DNA from: an uncultured Bacteroidota bacterium
Lineage (GTDB): Bacteria; Bacteroidota; Bacteroidia; Chitinophagales; Chitinophagaceae
Length of the DNA: 6,159 bases
Reading direction: 5' to 3'
Assembly: GCA_903906615.1 (NCBI GenBank)
Contig: CAIVKT010000452.1
Location: 1-6,159 of the forward strand
The notes under the pieces were generated by a model that worked only from the letters and a program-made list of their open reading frames with translations, searched no databases and was not told the DNA's origin. The position numbers were made by a program, and so were the translations under genes. Positions 4,388-6,159 of the stretch are shown in pieces; the stretch's first letter is position 1, and every line of letters begins with the position of its first letter.

Positions 4388-6159
4388 AATAGCGCAGCAA
4401 TGGTTCAAAAAGAACAAATGGAAGCCTTACGACTTCCAGGTAAAAACATGGGATGCCATAGCTGAAGGAAACAGCGGCCTCCTGAATGCGCCAACCGGGT
4501 TCGGTAAAACATATGCCATCTGGTTTGGCGTGCTGCAAAGCTACCTGGCCAAACAAAAGCCACAGCCGGGGCTGCACTGCCTTTGGATAACACCGCTCAG
4601 GGCGCTGTCTAAAGAGATATACCTTGCTACCGAACGTGTAAGTGAGACACTAAGCACGGACTACCGTATAGGGCTGCGCACCGGCGATACAACCACCGGC
4701 GAACGAGCCAAACAAAAAAGGGCCATGCCCCATGCGCTCATCACCACACCTGAAAGCGTACACCTGCTGCTCGCGCAAAAGGACTACCATGCCACCTTTA
4801 GCAACCTGGAATTTGTGGTGATAGACGAATGGCATGAATTAATGGGGACTAAAAGAGGTGTGCAAATAGAACTGGCACTCTCCAGGCTCAAAGCTATTAA
4901 CCCTGCATTGAAGATATGGGGTATATCTGCTACCATCGGCAACCTGCAGGAGGCAAGTGATGTATTGTTGAGCAGCTATCCCGGCAAAAAGGTGATGATC
5001 CGCACAGAGTTGCAAAAGCGTATAGAGATCGAAACTATTATGCCGGATGTATTGGAGAAATACCCGTGGGGTGGCCACCTGGGCATCAAAATGATAGATA
5101 AGGTGTTACCCATCATCCATGCCAGCAACTCTACCCTGCTCTTTACCAACACCCGCTCACAATGCGAGATATGGTACCAGCGATTGCTGGAACGCGCCCC
5201 ATCGCTGGCCGGCATTATAGCCCTGCACCACGGATCGCTGGGTGAAGAATTGCGGCAATGGGTGGAAAATGCCCTGCACGATGGCATCCTCAAAGTAGTG
5301 GTATGCACCAGCAGCCTGGATCTCGGGGTGGATTTTCGGCCTGTAGACACCGTGATACAGGTAGGCTCACCAAAAGGCGTAGCACGCTTCATGCAGCGGG
5401 CAGGGCGCAGCGGACACCAGCCCGGCGCCACCAGCAAGATCTATTTCCTGCCCACACACTCCTTAGAGATCATAGAGGGAAGCGCACTACGCTATGCTAT
5501 CGCCCATAACGAAATTGAGCAACGCATTCCCTACATACGCTCATTCGATGTGTTGATACAGTACATGGTCACACTTGCTGTTTCAGATGGCTTCAGGGCT
5601 GATGAGCTGTATAGCGAAGTGGTACAAACACATTGCTTTGCCTCAGTAAGCAGGCAAGAGTTTAATGACTGCCTGGACTTCATTACCCAGGGGGGTAAGT
5701 TGCTGGATGCCTATGACGAATTTCATAAGGTGGTGATCGAGGACGGTATTTATAAAGTAACCAGCAAACGTATAGCTATGCGCCATAGGCTGAGCATAGG
5801 CACTATAGTGAGCGACAGCATGATGCAGGTAAAATTCCTGGGTGGCGCACGCATTGGCGCTATAGAAGAATGGTTCATATCCCGCCTGAACCCAGGTGAT
5901 CCTTTTTGGTTCGCAGGCAAAAACCTGGAGCTGGTGCGCATAAAAGAGATGAATGCCTATGTACGCAAAAGCAACAGCAACAAGGGTTCCTTCCCCTCAT
6001 GGCAGGGCGGAAGGATGCCGCTTTCTTCGCAGCTCACGCGCACCATACGACAAAAAATAGACGACCATGACGGCAGCGGATCAAAGGACATTGAAGTGCT
6101 GGAACTCAGTAGCTTATTTGAAGAACAGAAAAAGAGATCGCACCTGCCGCACACGAACG
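4371..6159 (+). CDS. Ligase-associated DEXH-box helicase (Lhr-Core type), 3'-truncated by window edge
   Basis: About 596 residues are present and the frame is still open at the right edge; relatives are roughly 800 residues, so some 200 are missing. It is a superfamily 2 ATPase; characterised Lhr-Core proteins are DNA-dependent ATPases translocating 3' to 5'. Numbering from CTG 4371: N-terminal QQWF..NKWKPYDFQ, Walker A TGFGKT with K46, ITPLRALSKE (Ia), TTPES, Walker B DEWH at 152-155, SAT at 186-188, HHGSLGEE, TSSLDLGVDFRPVD, and QRAGRSGH from Q342 (VI), followed by winged-helix and core regions. The start is problematic: the frame opens at 4350 after a TAA and has no ATG, GTG or TTG before Walker A. 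CTG 4371 (17-nt overlap with the ligase) is the best candidate; ATA 4389 is the only other near-cognate codon upstream of the conserved QQWF. The boundary is therefore uncertain, the family assignment is not. Confidence 0.88.
   Translation, partial: MAQEHKIAQQWFKKNKWKPYDFQVKTWDAIAEGNSGLLNAPTGFGKTYAIWFGVLQSYLAKQKPQPGLHCLWITPLRALSKEIYLATERVSETLSTDYRIGLRTGDTTTGERAKQKRAMPHALITTPESVHLLLAQKDYHATFSNLEFVVIDEWHELMGTKRGVQIELALSRLKAINPALKIWGISATIGNLQEASDVLLSSYPGKKVMIRTELQKRIEIETIMPDVLEKYPWGGHLGIKMIDKVLPIIHASNSTLLFTNTRSQCEIWYQRLLERAPSLAGIIALHHGSLGEELRQWVENALHDGILKVVVCTSSLDLGVDFRPVDTVIQVGSPKGVARFMQRAGRSGHQPGATSKIYFLPTHSLEIIEGSALRYAIAHNEIEQRIPYIRSFDVLIQYMVTLAVSDGFRADELYSEVVQTHCFASVSRQEFNDCLDFITQGGKLLDAYDEFHKVVIEDGIYKVTSKRIAMRHRLSIGTIVSDSMMQVKFLGGARIGAIEEWFISRLNPGDPFWFAGKNLELVRIKEMNAYVRKSNSNKGSFPSWQGGRMPLSSQLTRTIRQKIDDHDGSGSKDIEVLELSSLFEEQKKRSHLPHTN

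Noticed and set aside
4400..4465. Short ATG-initiated frame at the ligase-helicase junction
   Set aside because: Only 21 codons, in the ligase frame, ends before Walker A; as helicase start it would need a +1 shift and drop the conserved QQWF segment. No convincing slippery site was seen.
4976..5437. 153-codon open frame on the minus strand
   Set aside because: Antisense to the helicase RecA2 domain including motif VI; composition and lack of motifs mark it as a shadow.
5801..5810. 10-bp perfect palindrome CACTATAGTG in the helicase gene
   Set aside because: Several palindromes of this length are expected by chance in a window of this size.
1..6159. CRISPR array, tRNA/rRNA, insertion sequence or phage genes; Ku/LigD end-joining partners
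   Set aside because: No regularly spaced repeats, no tRNA-like folds, no transposase or integrase motifs and no Ku or polymerase domain were found on either strand.

Overview
This window looks like chromosomal DNA of a member of the Bacteroidota, probably a Chitinophagaceae-like bacterium. The assignment is an inference. It rests on the cassette type, the scarcity of Shine-Dalgarno sequences, a candidate Bacteroidota-type promoter (TTTA, 21-nt spacer, TATAATTG) and the protein flavour. It is not based on a marker gene.

Left part (1-342, AT-rich): the last 30 codons of a gene entering from the left, whose C-terminus resembles OpuAC-type glycine betaine/osmoprotectant binding proteins. It overlaps by 14 nt a complete small DUF4160 gene (82-342). 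A 12-TM major facilitator transporter of the aromatic-acid/metabolite:H+ symporter type (351-1583, minus strand) converges on it, with only 8 nt between the two stop codons.

Middle (1584-1761): a 178-nt divergent intergenic region. It holds a 15-bp inverted repeat close to the transporter start and a candidate promoter reading rightward into the repair genes.

Right part (1762-6159, plus strand): three overlapping genes of a known bacterial DNA-repair cassette. They are a metallo-beta-lactamase-fold ligase-associated exonuclease, an ATP-dependent DNA ligase of the three-domain (N-terminal, adenylation, OB) type, and a ligase-associated DEXH-box helicase of the Lhr-Core type that runs off the right edge. 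The usual fourth member, a calcineurin-like phosphoesterase (PdeM/MPE), would be expected just beyond the window. The tight overlaps suggest one co-translated operon: helicase remodels DNA, nuclease trims, ligase seals. The window appears to be a known cassette rather than a new system.

The main oddities are three. The helicase reading frame has no ATG, GTG or TTG start anywhere before its Walker A motif; the best candidate is a CTG giving the same 17-nt overlap seen between exonuclease and ligase. A perfect 20-bp palindrome lies inside the exonuclease gene. The DUF4160 gene has no antitoxin-like partner downstream. No RNA genes, mobile elements, CRISPR arrays or convincing terminators were seen.
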